Shown piece by piece: positions 45,789-54,622 of a stretch of DNA of 64,000 nucleotides. The stretch lies in contig NZ_CP026003.1 in assembly GCF_003086795.1 (NCBI RefSeq), positions 1,756,777-1,820,776 of the forward strand, in the 5' to 3' direction. The notes under the pieces are model-generated. The model was not told the DNA's origin and ran no database searches. It was given only the letters and a program-made list of their open reading frames with translations. This stretch comes from Stenotrophomonas sp. SAU14A_NAIMI4_5 (lineage in GTDB: Bacteria > Pseudomonadota > Gammaproteobacteria > Xanthomonadales > Xanthomonadaceae). Numbering within the stretch: the first letter of the stretch is position 1; each line of letters opens with the position of its first letter. The position numbers and the translations under genes were made by a program.

Positions 45789-46192
45789 CGCTCTGATAGT
45801 GCCGGCCGCTGGCCGGCATCCAGGCGATGCTTCCGTCGTTCATGGGTTTGCCGGCCAGCGGCCGGCACTACCTTTAAAGGGCGGGATGAGGACGTGGCGG
45901 TTGCCGATCCGATGACCCGCGAGATCCTGGCGCAGCTGAAAAGCTGATGCTCTGGCAGTGCCGGCCGCTGGCCGGCATCCAGGCGATGCTTCCTTCGTTC
46001 ATGGGTTTGCCGGCCAGCGGCCGGCACTACCGTTAAAGGGCGGGATGAGGACGTGGCGATTGCCGATCCGATGACCCGCGAGATCCTGGCGCAGCTGAAG
46101 GGCTGACGCTCTGGTAGTGCCGGCCGCTGGCCGGCATCCAGGCGATGCTTCCGTCGTTCATGGGTTTGCCGGCCAGCGGCCGGCACTACCGG
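45729..46192 (+). repeat. 159-bp tandem array carrying copies of the pgi 3' end
   Basis: Three units start at 45729, 45888 and 46047 (exact 159-bp period). Each holds the last 57-60 bp of pgi including a stop codon, then a GC-rich hairpin (AGTGCCGGCCGCTGGCCGGC and its complement GCCGGCCAGCGGCCGGCACT, loop with CGATGCTTCC), then TTAAAGGGCGGGATGAG. The first unit is the real gene end; the other two are untranslated copies with synonymous-type changes. The hairpin is a SMAG dimer. The 421-bp gap between pgi and regA holds nothing else. Confidence 0.9.
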
Positions 46193-46209
46193 GGCAGGGC
46201 GGCGCCGCG

Positions 46210-46773
46210 TCAGCGACTCGGGTCGCGTTCCGGGCTCGGCCGCTTGGCCAGCTTGCGCTGCAGCGAGCGCCGGTGCATGCCGAGCAGGCGTGCGGCGGCC
46301 GACACATTGCCACCGGTCTCGTGCATCGCCTGCTGGATGTGTTCCCACTGCAGGCGACTGATCGGCGTCATCGCGTCGGGCACTTCCATTTCGCCGTCAT
46401 CGGCCGGGCCGTCGTCTTCCTCGCCCAGTGCACGCAGGATCATCGGCACCGTCGCCGGTTTCGGCAGGTAATCATCCGCACCCAGCTTGATCGCCTCCAC
46501 CGCGGTGGCGATGCTGGCGTAGCCGGTTACCAGCAGGATCCGCATGTCCGCACGCAGGGCGCGCAATGGCTGGATCAACGCCAGCCCGGAATCGCTGCCC
46601 AGCTTCAGGTCGATCAAGGCGAACGCGGGCGGGTGCTGGCGGGCCAGGGCCAGCGCGCTGGCGGCATCCTGCGCGGTCTGCGTCTCCAGCCCCTTGCGGG
46701 CCAGGCTGCGCTGCAGCGTGCGCAGGTACAGTTCGTCGTCGTCGACCAGCAGGCCGAGGGTTGAGGCAGTCAT
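46210..46773 (-). CDS. regA: RegA/PrrA-like response regulator
   Basis: 187 residues from ATG 46773. Receiver domain with LLVDDD (8-13), phospho-acceptor Asp55 in ALIDLKLG, and Lys in YLPKPA. After a short acidic linker comes a Fis-type helix-turn-helix (ETGGNVSAAARLLGMHRRSLQRKLAKRP), nearly the same as in RegA/PrrA/ActR. Its start overlaps the kinase stop by ATGA. Family members control respiration and redox-responsive genes. Direct targets here are unknown. Confidence 0.87.
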   Translation of the reverse strand: MTASTLGLLVDDDELYLRTLQRSLARKGLETQTAQDAASALALARQHPPAFALIDLKLGSDSGLALIQPLRALRADMRILLVTGYASIATAVEAIKLGADDYLPKPATVPMILRALGEEDDGPADDGEMEVPDAMTPISRLQWEHIQQAMHETGGNVSAAARLLGMHRRSLQRKLAKRPSPERDPSR

Positions 46774-47996
46774 GGGGTTTCCTCGTGGGGAGCCAGGGGC
46801 AGGCGGAAGCCGACGCGGCTGCCGGCGCCTTGCGCCGGGCGCATCCACATCTCGCCCTGCAGGCGTTCGATGGTGGCGTGGGACAGGGCCAGGCCGACGC
46901 CCATGCCCTCACTCTTGCTGCTGCCGAACAGCTTGCCCGGCAGCACCGCGGCGCGCGCGTTGAAGCCATGGCCGTAGTCGCGCACTTCGCCGATCAGATC
47001 CTCGCCGTCGATCCGCAGCTCCAGGTCCACGCGCGGTCGCCCGGCCTGTTCGCCGGCATCGGCGGCGTTGTTCAGCAGCACCATCAGCAGGTGGCCGACG
47101 CCGGGGTCCAGCGGCAGGCGCAGCGGTGCATCGTCATTGCGGTGCAGGTCGATGGTCGGGCGCACCAGCCGCCACTGTTCCAGCACCTGCTGGGCACTGG
47201 AATGGCTGCGGCCGGGGCCGTCGGTGGAGGCCGGTGCAGCCAGCGCCAGCACGCGCTCACGGCATTGCACCAGCAGCTCGCGCAGGGTTTCCATGTCCTC
47301 GCGTACTTCAGGTTCCTCGCTGCGCTCGGCCACATCGTCGGCGAGCAGGGTCATGGTCGCCAGCGGGGTGTTCAGCTCGTGCGCCACCGAGGCGGCATGG
47401 GTGGCCAGGGCGACGATGCCTTCATTGCGGGCGAAGCGTTCGCGCAGCGCCGACAGTTCCAGTTCGCGCACGCGCAGGGCCATCGCCAGGCGGGTGGAGA
47501 AGGTCAGCACCACCGCCGCCGACAGCAGGAAGTTGGCGACCACGCCCCAGCGGTTGAGATCGAGTGCGCGGAAGTAGCCGCTCGGCAGCGGTTGCCCGAA
47601 CAGGCCGCTGGCGGCGTAGCCGAGCAGGCAGGCGGTGGCCACCGCCAGGGCCCAGCGCAGGGGCAGGGCGAAGGCGGCCAGCGCGATCAGGATCAGGAAC
47701 AGCGAGCCGAAGGGATTGGCGATGCCGCCGCTCCAGCCGACCATCCAGGTCAGGATGATCACATCGACCAGGATGTGGCCGAACGCGGTCAGCGGCGCGG
47801 TGTCGTCCGGTTCCGGGCGCAGCTGCGTATACAGGTTGAACACGGCCAGCACGGCCACGCCCGCCCACAGCGGCAGCTGCGGCAGCGGCAGGCCGAGGAC
47901 CCAGGTCGCGACCAGGATCGTCGCGGCCTGGCCGGCCACGGCCAGCCAGCGCAGGCTGCACAGGGTGCGTAGGAAGGGGGCGTCGGGACCGGTCAT
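46770..47996 (-). CDS. regB: RegB/PrrB-like redox sensor kinase
   Basis: 408 residues from ATG 47996. N-terminal six-span membrane domain containing GGIANPF (90-96), the GGxxNPF quinone-binding heptad of RegB. H-box AHELNTPLATM with His206, then Cys245 in LLVQCRERV at the place of the redox-active Cys of RegB. ATPase: LLNNAADAG, GEVRDYGHGF, GKLFGSSKSEGMGVGLALSHATIERL. The kinase is expected to sense ubiquinone redox state and pass phosphate to the regA product. Divergent from ispG. Confidence 0.87.
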   Translation of the reverse strand: MTGPDAPFLRTLCSLRWLAVAGQAATILVATWVLGLPLPQLPLWAGVAVLAVFNLYTQLRPEPDDTAPLTAFGHILVDVIILTWMVGWSGGIANPFGSLFLILIALAAFALPLRWALAVATACLLGYAASGLFGQPLPSGYFRALDLNRWGVVANFLLSAAVVLTFSTRLAMALRVRELELSALRERFARNEGIVALATHAASVAHELNTPLATMTLLADDVAERSEEPEVREDMETLRELLVQCRERVLALAAPASTDGPGRSHSSAQQVLEQWRLVRPTIDLHRNDDAPLRLPLDPGVGHLLMVLLNNAADAGEQAGRPRVDLELRIDGEDLIGEVRDYGHGFNARAAVLPGKLFGSSKSEGMGVGLALSHATIERLQGEMWMRPAQGAGSRVGFRLPLAPHEETP

Positions 47997-48110
47997 GCCC
48001 GACCATCGTATGCGTTCACCGGGCAACCTGCCTGCGACAATCGGCCGCAGACGTGCCGACGGCTGAATGGGAATCGCCCGGAATGCAGGGCCGGGCGGTA
48101 GAATGCGCCC

Positions 48111-49376
48111 ATGCACGACGCCGTCACCCGCCCGACCCAACCCTCCGATGCCACCGCCTGGTCCCGTCGCCAGACCCATGCCGTCCAGATCGGCGGGGTC
48201 ACCGTAGGTGGCGGCAAGCCCGTGGTGGTGCAGTCGATGACCAACACCGACACCTCCGACGTCGCCTCCAGCGTGAAGCAGGTGGCCGAGTTGTGGCGGG
48301 CCGGTTCGGAAATGGTGCGGTTGACCGTCAACACTGTCGAGGCGGCCGCGGCCATTCCGCGCATCGTCGACAAGCTGGCGATGATGGGCATCGACGTGCC
48401 GCTGATCGGTGACTTCCACTACAACGGCCACCAGCTGCTGACGGCCGAGCCGGCCTGTGCCGAAGCGCTCGCCAAGTACCGCATCAACCCGGGCAACGTC
48501 GGCTTCGGCAAGAAGAAGGACCTGCAGTTCGCCCAGCTGATCGAGTTCGCCATCCGCTACAACAAGCCGGTGCGCATCGGTGCCAACTGGGGCTCGCTGG
48601 ACCAGGCCCTGGCGGCGAAGCTGATGGACGAGAACAACCATCGCGAACAGCCCTGGGACGCCGGCCGCGTGCTGCGCGAGGCGCTGATCCGTTCGGCGCT
48701 GGATTCGGCCGAGCAGGCGGTGGAAATCGGCCTGCCGCGCGATCGCATCATTCTTTCGGCCAAGGTCAGCGGCGTGCAGGAACTGATCGCGGTGTACCGC
48801 GACCTGGCCCAGCGTTCGGATTTCGCCCTGCACCTGGGCCTGACCGAAGCCGGCATCGGCAGCAAGGGCATCGTCGCCTCGGCGGCGGCGCTGAGCGTGC
48901 TGCTGCAGGAAGGCATCGGTGACACCATTCGCATTTCGCTGACGCCCGAGCCGGGCCAGTCGCGTACGCAGGAAGTGATCGTCGCCCAGGAACTGCTGCA
49001 GACCACCGGCCAGCGCGCCTTCACCCCGCTGGTCACCGCCTGCCCGGGCTGCGGCCGCACCACCTCCGAGTTCTTCCAGGAACTGGCCAAGGTCGTGCAG
49101 AACCACGTGCGCGAGAAGATGCCGGTCTGGAAGGTGCAGCACCCGGGTGCGGAGAACATGACCCTGGCGGTGATGGGTTGCATCGTCAATGGTCCGGGTG
49201 AGTCGCGCCACGCCAACATCGGCATTTCCCTGCCGGGTACCGGCGAAACGCCGGCCGCGCCGGTGTTCGTCGACGGCGAGAAGAAGGTGACCCTGCGTGG
49301 CGACAACATCGCCCAGGAATTCGTTGCCCTGATCGACGACTACGTCGAACAGAAGTATGTCCGGATCGCCGGGTAA
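48111..49376 (+). CDS. ispG: HMB-PP synthase
   Basis: 421 residues. Motifs: [24 protein letters not shown] at the N-terminus, [35 protein letters not shown], and the [4Fe-4S] ligands CPGCGR and [20 protein letters not shown] near the end. Longer than the E. coli protein (372) because of a central insert, typical of xanthomonads. Converts MEcPP to HMBPP in the MEP isoprenoid pathway using reduced ferredoxin or flavodoxin. Confidence 0.96.
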   Translation: MHDAVTRPTQPSDATAWSRRQTHAVQIGGVTVGGGKPVVVQSMTNTDTSDVASSVKQVAELWRAGSEMVRLTVNTVEAAAAIPRIVDKLAMMGIDVPLIGDFHYNGHQLLTAEPACAEALAKYRINPGNVGFGKKKDLQFAQLIEFAIRYNKPVRIGANWGSLDQALAAKLMDENNHREQPWDAGRVLREALIRSALDSAEQAVEIGLPRDRIILSAKVSGVQELIAVYRDLAQRSDFALHLGLTEAGIGSKGIVASAAALSVLLQEGIGDTIRISLTPEPGQSRTQEVIVAQELLQTTGQRAFTPLVTACPGCGRTTSEFFQELAKVVQNHVREKMPVWKVQHPGAENMTLAVMGCIVNGPGESRHANIGISLPGTGETPAAPVFVDGEKKVTLRGDNIAQEFVALIDDYVEQKYVRIAG

Positions 49377-50106
49377 GCCGGCGATCCTGGCCGCGCCGGA
49401 ACCGGCGTCCGGCTTCCGACACTGGATGGGGCGCAATACGTGGCGCCTGGTGCTGCTGTTTGCCGGCGTGCTGCTGCCGCTGGCCGGCTTTGTCACCCTG
49501 GCCGATGAAGTCCACGAGTTCGAGTCCTTCCACTTCGACGCCCCGCTGCTGTGGCAGATGCACGGGCTGCATTCGCCGTGGCTGGACCGTTTCTTCGTGC
49601 TGCTGTCCAAGCTGGGCTACGAGTGGCTGCTGATTCCCGCCGACGTGCTGATCGTCGGCCTGCTGCTGTGGCGCCGCCGCTGGCGCGAGGCCACCTTCGT
49701 GGCGGTGTGCTTCGTCGGGTCGGCGCTGCTGAACATGGGCAGCAAGCAGTTCTTCCAGCGCGAGCGGCCCAGCCTGTGGGAATCGATCGCGCCGGAATCG
49801 ACGTTCAGCTTCCCCAGCGGCCATGCGATGGGCACCATGACCCTGGCCGCGACCCTGGTGCTGCTGGCGTGGAACACCCGCTGGCGCTGGCCGGTGCTGG
49901 TGCTGGCGCCGCTGTTCAGCCTGCTGGTCAGCCTCTCGCGGGTCTACCTGGGGGTGCATTACCCCTCCGATATCCTCGCCGGATGGTGTGCGGCGCTGGT
50001 TTGGGTGGTAGGGTGCTATCTGGTCATGTTCAGTCGCCGGCAACCTTGGCGACACCGCGGTTCGCCGCCAGCAGCGGCCAGCGAAGCGATCGCAACAGGG
50101 GAGTGA
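49357..50106 (+). CDS. PAP2-family membrane phosphatase
   Basis: 249 residues from ATG 49357, overlapping the ispG end by 20 bp. About five membrane spans and the three-part PAP2 active site: KQFFQRERP (KxxxxxxRP), FPSGHAMG, and [16 protein letters not shown]. Such enzymes dephosphorylate undecaprenyl pyrophosphate, phosphatidic acid or lipid A. Its link to ispG hints at polyprenyl phosphate recycling, which is only inference. Confidence 0.88.
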   Translation: MSGSPGKPAILAAPEPASGFRHWMGRNTWRLVLLFAGVLLPLAGFVTLADEVHEFESFHFDAPLLWQMHGLHSPWLDRFFVLLSKLGYEWLLIPADVLIVGLLLWRRRWREATFVAVCFVGSALLNMGSKQFFQRERPSLWESIAPESTFSFPSGHAMGTMTLAATLVLLAWNTRWRWPVLVLAPLFSLLVSLSRVYLGVHYPSDILAGWCAALVWVVGCYLVMFSRRQPWRHRGSPPAAASEAIATGE

Positions 50107-50306
50107 CGTGGATGCCCCTTCGGGGACGTCCATGCAGCAGCAGGTTGTTTCGTTGTAACGGGTTCTGTGGGACAGGGGGCAACATCGATGTGCGAAGAAT
50201 GTGATGCGCAAGGCAGATTGCCGTTTTTGCGCAGTCATCGTGCTTGCGGTGCCCGGATGCCCTGCCTAGCGTGGCCCGCAATGGCCGCATTCGAAGAGGT
50301 ACGTGA

Positions 50307-50954
50307 ATGACGATTCGAGTCTACCTGGTGGACGACCACGCGCTGGTCCGCACCGGTATGAAGATGATCTTGTCGGGTGAAACCGACATCGAGGTGGTGG
50401 GCGAAGCGGAGACCGGCGAAGACGGCCTGCGCGAGATCCGCCAGCTGCTGCCGGACGTGGTGCTGTGCGACCTGCACCTGCCGGGTGTCAGTGGCATGGA
50501 AGTGACCGAGCGCATCGTCCGTGGCCACCGCGCCACGCGCGTGGTGATCGTCTCCGTGCTGGAAGACGGCCCGCTGCCGAAGCGACTGCTGGAGGCGGGT
50601 GCCGCCGGCTACATCGGCAAGGGCTGCGATGCGCAGGAGCTGCTGCGTGCGGTGCGTGACGTGGCGGCCGGGCGCCGTTACCTGGGCACCAGCATCGCGC
50701 AGAACCTGGCGCTGTCCACGGTGGAAGGCAATGCCTCGCCGTTCGATACGCTGTCGCCGCGCGAGCTGGAAGTGGCGCTGCTGCTGACCCAGGGCCTGCG
50801 CCAGGAAGACATCGCGCGGCGCCTGAGCCTGAGCGCGAAGACGGTGAACACGCACAAGGCGCGGTTGTTCGAGAAGATGGGGATCAGCGACAACATCGCG
50901 CTGGCGCGCATGGCCAGCCAGTACGGGCTGGTGGATCCGGCACGGCCGCTGTAA
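50307..50954 (+). CDS. gacA: GacA/UvrY-like response regulator
   Basis: 215 residues. Receiver domain: VYLVDDHALVRTGM, Asp55 in VLCDLHLPG, SVLEDGPLPKRLLEAGAAGYIGKG. LuxR-type helix-turn-helix at the C-terminus (LSPRELEVALLLTQGLRQEDIARRLSLSAKTVNTHKARLFEKMGI). Length and the HKAR helix resemble GacA/UvrY, which controls small RNAs sponging RsmA. The partner kinase is not in the window, so the gene name is provisional. The preceding 200 bp contains no gene. Confidence 0.8.
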   Translation: MTIRVYLVDDHALVRTGMKMILSGETDIEVVGEAETGEDGLREIRQLLPDVVLCDLHLPGVSGMEVTERIVRGHRATRVVIVSVLEDGPLPKRLLEAGAAGYIGKGCDAQELLRAVRDVAAGRRYLGTSIAQNLALSTVEGNASPFDTLSPRELEVALLLTQGLRQEDIARRLSLSAKTVNTHKARLFEKMGISDNIALARMASQYGLVDPARPL

Positions 50955-50973
50955 ACGCGTCGGCCGTACATCT

Positions 50974-51047
50974 GGGGTCAGAGCCCTTTCCTGCGGAAAG
51001 GGATCTGACCCCTGGTGATGCGGAGCCGAGCGTGGGCTCGGCTCTAC
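50974..51047. repeat. GGGGTC-type hairpin copy 3 and a SMAG unit
   Basis: Hairpin 50974-51012: base GGGGTC/GACCCC, internal mismatch AGAG/ATCT (reverse orientation of the GGAT/CTCT loop in the other copies), apical stem TTTCC/GGAAA. Then a SMAG palindrome (GAGCCGAGC / GCTCGGCTC ending in CTAC) at 51023-51047, between the gacA-like gene and eda. Confidence 0.7.
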
Positions 51048-51060
51048 ACCTCTGCTGGGC

Positions 51061-51720
51061 TCAGTGGCCGCGGACGCGCTTGATGATCTTCGCGGCGTCG
51101 GCGGCGCTGGCGCGCACCTTGTCCCACTCGCCGTCGGCGATCCAGTTGCCCGGCACCATCCACGAGCCACCGATGCAGACCACGTTCTTCTGCTCCAGGT
51201 ACTCGGCGGCGGTGTTTTCGGTGATGCCACCTGTCGGGCACAGCTTCAGGTCGGCAACCGGGCCAGCCAGGCCCTTGATCATCGCCAGGCCACCCACGGC
51301 CGTCGCCGGGAACAGCTTGCACACGCGGAAGCCGCGCGCGTAGAGCGACAGCAGCTCGGTCGGCGTGGCCGCACCCGGCACCACCGGCAGCGGCGCCGCC
51401 GCCAGCGCATCGGCCAGCACCGGCGGCGTACCCGGCGTCACCAGGAAATCCGCGCCCGCATCGATCGACTGCTGCATCTGCTCCACGGTCAGCACCGTAC
51501 CCGCACCCACCACCACGTCGGGCAGCTCACGCTTGAGCATCGCCAGCGCTTCCATCGCCACCGGCGTACGCAGCGTCAGCTCGATGGCCGGCAGCCCACC
51601 TTCCAGCAGCGCCGCACTCACCGCACGCGCCTGGTCCAGCGTATGAATCGTCACCACCGGCAGAATGCCCGCCGCACGCAGCAGTTCCGCCGCCTTCACC
51701 TGATGTTGTTCGATACCCAT
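51061..51720 (-). CDS. eda: KDPG aldolase
   Basis: 219 residues. Class I aldolase: ILPVVTIHTLDQARAVSAALLEGGLPAIELTLRTP (catalytic Glu), VVGAGTVLTVEQM, Schiff-base Lys in FRVCKLFPATAVGG, and LKLCPTGGITENTAAEYL. Splits 2-keto-3-deoxy-6-phosphogluconate into pyruvate and glyceraldehyde 3-phosphate, the last step of the Entner-Doudoroff pathway. Separated from edd by 205 bp that hold stem-loop element D, so any edd-eda mRNA includes that stem. Confidence 0.95.
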   Translation of the reverse strand: MGIEQHQVKAAELLRAAGILPVVTIHTLDQARAVSAALLEGGLPAIELTLRTPVAMEALAMLKRELPDVVVGAGTVLTVEQMQQSIDAGADFLVTPGTPPVLADALAAAPLPVVPGAATPTELLSLYARGFRVCKLFPATAVGGLAMIKGLAGPVADLKLCPTGGITENTAAEYLEQKNVVCIGGSWMVPGNWIADGEWDKVRASAADAAKIIKRVRGH

Positions 51721-51791
51721 GCTTTTGCCCTTGCCTTTGCTCTTCTTGATTCAGTGGCCGCAGCGCAAATGACGCGCCGGGAATTGTCCAA

Positions 51792-51895
51792 GGGCAGTAG
51801 AGCGCCCTGGCCGGGACCGTGAGCGGCATGGATGCCGCGACCGAGCCCCCATGGATGGGTTTACGGCGTGTCCCGGCCAGGGCGCTCTACTGCCC
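51792..51895 (+). repeat. Arm-variable stem-loop element D
   Basis: Perfect 26-bp arms at 51792-51817 and 51870-51895 (left arm begins GGGCAGTAGAGCGCCC) around a 52-nt core that is nearly identical to that of element B. Its first hairpin is GCGGCAT/ATGCCGC where B has GCCGCA/TGCGGC, a compensatory swap that keeps pairing. Lies between edd and eda. Confidence 0.8.
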
Positions 51896-51925
51896 AAGCC
51901 GGGAAGCCTGCCGCGGCTTTTCGCT

Positions 51926-53842
51926 TCAGGCGTCTTTTGCCTCATGCGGCGCCGCCGCAGCCGCAGCATCGTGCCCCAGCTCATACTCCGAATCGTAATC
52001 CCACGGCCCACCATCCGCCGCCGCCGGCCCGCACGAAATCGAAATCGCACCCTGGTCCGCCGGACCCACCACGCGACGGTTGATCGCGAACAGATTGCGG
52101 CCCAGGTCATGCGCTGCCGGTGCCGTGTTCGGCGCCAGCGAACGCGCCGCCCACTCGGCCGCATCCACCAGCACTTCCAGCGTGCCGGCTTCACCGTCCA
52201 GGCGGATCATGTCGCCCTCGCGCACCTTGGCCAGCGGGCCACCGCGCGCCGCTTCCGGCGTCACGTGGATCGCCGCCGGGATCTTGCCCGAGGCACCGGA
52301 CAGGCGACCGTCGGTGACCAGCGCCACGCGCCGGCCCTGGTTCTGCAGCAGGCCCAGCAGCGGCGCCAGCGAATGCAGTTCCGGCATGCCGTTCGCACGC
52401 GGGCCCTGGTAACGCACCACCGCCACGAAATGCTCGGGCAGCAGGCCACCGGCGTGCAGCTTGTTCAGCACCTGCGGCGCATCGACCACCACGGCCGGTG
52501 CCTCGATCGTGCGGTACTGCGGCTTCACCGCCGACAGCTTGATCAGCGACTTGCCCAGGTTGCCGCGCAGCAGGCGCAGGCCACCCTGGCTTTCGAACGG
52601 GTTGTCGACGCTGCGCACCACTTCTTCATCGGCGCTGCGTTCCAGGCCCGGCAGGTACACCAGCTTGCCGTCGCGCAGCTGCGGCTCGCGGGCGTAGTCG
52701 GCCATGCCGCCACGGGCCACGCTGACGATGTCGCCGTGCATCAGGCCGGCCTTGATCAGCTCGCCGAATACGAACGCCGGGCCACCGGCCGCGGCGAAGC
52801 GGTTCACGTCGGCCTCGCCGTTCGGATAGACGCGAGCCAGCAACGGAACCAGCTGCGACAGCTCGTCGAAGTCGTCCCAGGTCAGCACGATGCCGGCGGC
52901 GCGGGCCACGGCGATCCAGTGGATCGTGTGGTTGGTCGAACCGCCGGTGGCCATCAGCGCGATGACCGCGTTGAGGATCGCGCGCTCGTCGATGATGCGG
53001 CCCAGCGGACGGAAATCGTCGCCCAGCGCGGTGATGTCCAGCGCACGCTCGGTGGCTTCGCGGGTCAGCGCGTCGCGCAGCGGCGTATCCGGGTTGACGA
53101 ACGACGCGCCCGGCAGCTGCACGCCCATCGCTTCCAGCAGCACCTGGTTGGAATTGGCGGTGCCGTAGAAGGTGCAGGTGCCGACGCCGTGGTACGAGGC
53201 GGACTCGGCTTCCAGCAGTTCCTCGCGGGTGGCTTCGCCGGCGGCGTAGCGCTCGCGCACTTCGGCCTTCTGCTTGTTCGGAATGCCCGGGGTCATCGGG
53301 CCGGCCGGCACGAACACCGCCGGCAGGTGGCCGAAGGCCAGTGCGCCGATCAGCAGGCCCGGCACGATCTTGTCGCACACACCGAGGTGGATGGTGGTGT
53401 CGAACATGTCGTGGCTGAGGCCGATGGCCGTGGCCTGCGCGATCACGTCGCGCGAGAACAGCGACAGTTCCATGCCGCCGCGACCCTGGGTCACGCCGTC
53501 GCACATCGCCGGCACGGCGCCGGCCACCTGTGCGGTCGCGCCGAGTTCGCGGGCGACCTCACGGATCTGCTCCGGATAGGTCTCGAACGGCTGGTGCGCC
53601 GACAGCATGTCGTTGTAGGCGGTGATGATGCCCAGGTTCGGGGTCACACCGCCGCGCAGGCGGCTCTTGTCGGTCGTGCCGCAGGCGGCGAAGCCGTGGG
53701 CGAGGTTGCCGCAGCTCAGGCGGCTGCGGAACGGGCCATCGCGCAGGGCGGCGTCGATCGCGGCCAGGTAGGCGGCGCGCGACGCGGCGCTGCGGCGGAT
53801 GACGCGATCGGTGATGGCTTGCAGTTGCGGATGGAGGCTCAT
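51926..53842 (-). CDS. edd: 6-phosphogluconate dehydratase
   Basis: 638 residues, slightly longer than E. coli Edd (603) because of an Ala-rich tail. IlvD/Edd family: [57 protein letters not shown] (cluster Cys), [31 protein letters not shown], and [24 protein letters not shown]. Forms KDPG from 6-phosphogluconate with a [4Fe-4S] cluster. Starts 57 bp after the pgl stop. Confidence 0.95.
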   Translation of the reverse strand: MSLHPQLQAITDRVIRRSAASRAAYLAAIDAALRDGPFRSRLSCGNLAHGFAACGTTDKSRLRGGVTPNLGIITAYNDMLSAHQPFETYPEQIREVARELGATAQVAGAVPAMCDGVTQGRGGMELSLFSRDVIAQATAIGLSHDMFDTTIHLGVCDKIVPGLLIGALAFGHLPAVFVPAGPMTPGIPNKQKAEVRERYAAGEATREELLEAESASYHGVGTCTFYGTANSNQVLLEAMGVQLPGASFVNPDTPLRDALTREATERALDITALGDDFRPLGRIIDERAILNAVIALMATGGSTNHTIHWIAVARAAGIVLTWDDFDELSQLVPLLARVYPNGEADVNRFAAAGGPAFVFGELIKAGLMHGDIVSVARGGMADYAREPQLRDGKLVYLPGLERSADEEVVRSVDNPFESQGGLRLLRGNLGKSLIKLSAVKPQYRTIEAPAVVVDAPQVLNKLHAGGLLPEHFVAVVRYQGPRANGMPELHSLAPLLGLLQNQGRRVALVTDGRLSGASGKIPAAIHVTPEAARGGPLAKVREGDMIRLDGEAGTLEVLVDAAEWAARSLAPNTAPAAHDLGRNLFAINRRVVGPADQGAISISCGPAAADGGPWDYDSEYELGHDAAAAAAPHEAKDA

Positions 53843-53899
53843 TGGCTACCAGCGTTCAAGGTGGCGAGAGGCAAGCGGCAGCGGACGCCGCCGCCGACG

Positions 53900-54622
53900 T
53901 CAATCAGCCCAGTGCACGCGCAGGCGCGCGCCGTCCAGGTTGATTGCATTGAGGATCGGGTACTGCTGCGCATCGTTGCTGTCCAGCGCCTGGCGCAGGA
54001 CCTGCAGCTTCTGCTTGCCGCGCAGCAGCAGCAGGCGCTGGCGGCACTGGCCCAGGCCACGCGGGGTCAGGGTGATGCGCAGCGGCCACTGGTTGGCACC
54101 GGGGCAGCCGGTGGCATCCAGTGCGGCGTAGGGCAGGGTGCTTTCCAGGGCGCGGGCCAGATCCTTCGAGCCCGGGAACAGCGAGGCGGTGTGGCCATCG
54201 TTGCCCATGCCCAGCGCCACGACGCTCGGCGCCTGGCTGTGCTGGGCCTGCAGGTTGGCGGTGTACACGCATTCGGGCAGCGGCTTGCCGATGCGCACCA
54301 GCGGATCGAAGTGGGCACCTTCGGCACGCTTGAGCAGATGCTCGCGCACCAGCCAGGCATTGCTGTCGCGATCCTGCGGCGACAGCCAGCGCTCATCGGC
54401 CAGGCTCACTTCCACGCGGTCCCAGAGCACGTCCAGCTCGGCCAGCGCCTGGTACACCGGCGCCGGGGTGGTGCCACCGGACAGCAGGATGCGGGCGCGG
54501 CCCACTTCGTTGATGTCGTGGTTGATCGCCTGGGCCATTTCGGCGGCCACCGCTTCGATCCAGCCATCGGCATCGCCGTGGCTGATGAAGTCGATGCGGT
54601 CGTCGTGGAAGGTCGGGCTCAT
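53900..54622 (-). CDS. pgl: 6-phosphogluconolactonase
   Basis: 240 residues from ATG 54622, overlapping the glk stop by ATGA. NagB/DevB-type: ARILLSGGTTPAPVYQALAEL, VEVSLADERWLSPQDRDSNAWLVREHLL, and VALGMGNDGHTASLFPGSKDL, the active-site motifs of the family. Hydrolyses 6-phosphogluconolactone in the cytosol, between the zwf and edd reactions. Confidence 0.95.
   Translation of the reverse strand: MSPTFHDDRIDFISHGDADGWIEAVAAEMAQAINHDINEVGRARILLSGGTTPAPVYQALAELDVLWDRVEVSLADERWLSPQDRDSNAWLVREHLLKRAEGAHFDPLVRIGKPLPECVYTANLQAQHSQAPSVVALGMGNDGHTASLFPGSKDLARALESTLPYAALDATGCPGANQWPLRITLTPRGLGQCRQRLLLLRGKQKLQVLRQALDSNDAQQYPILNAINLDGARLRVHWAD

Noticed and set aside
45729..46192. Possible CRISPR array (regular repeats)
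   Set aside because: The period is 159 bp, units are near-identical throughout with no unique spacers, and each contains a copy of the pgi gene end; no cas gene is near.
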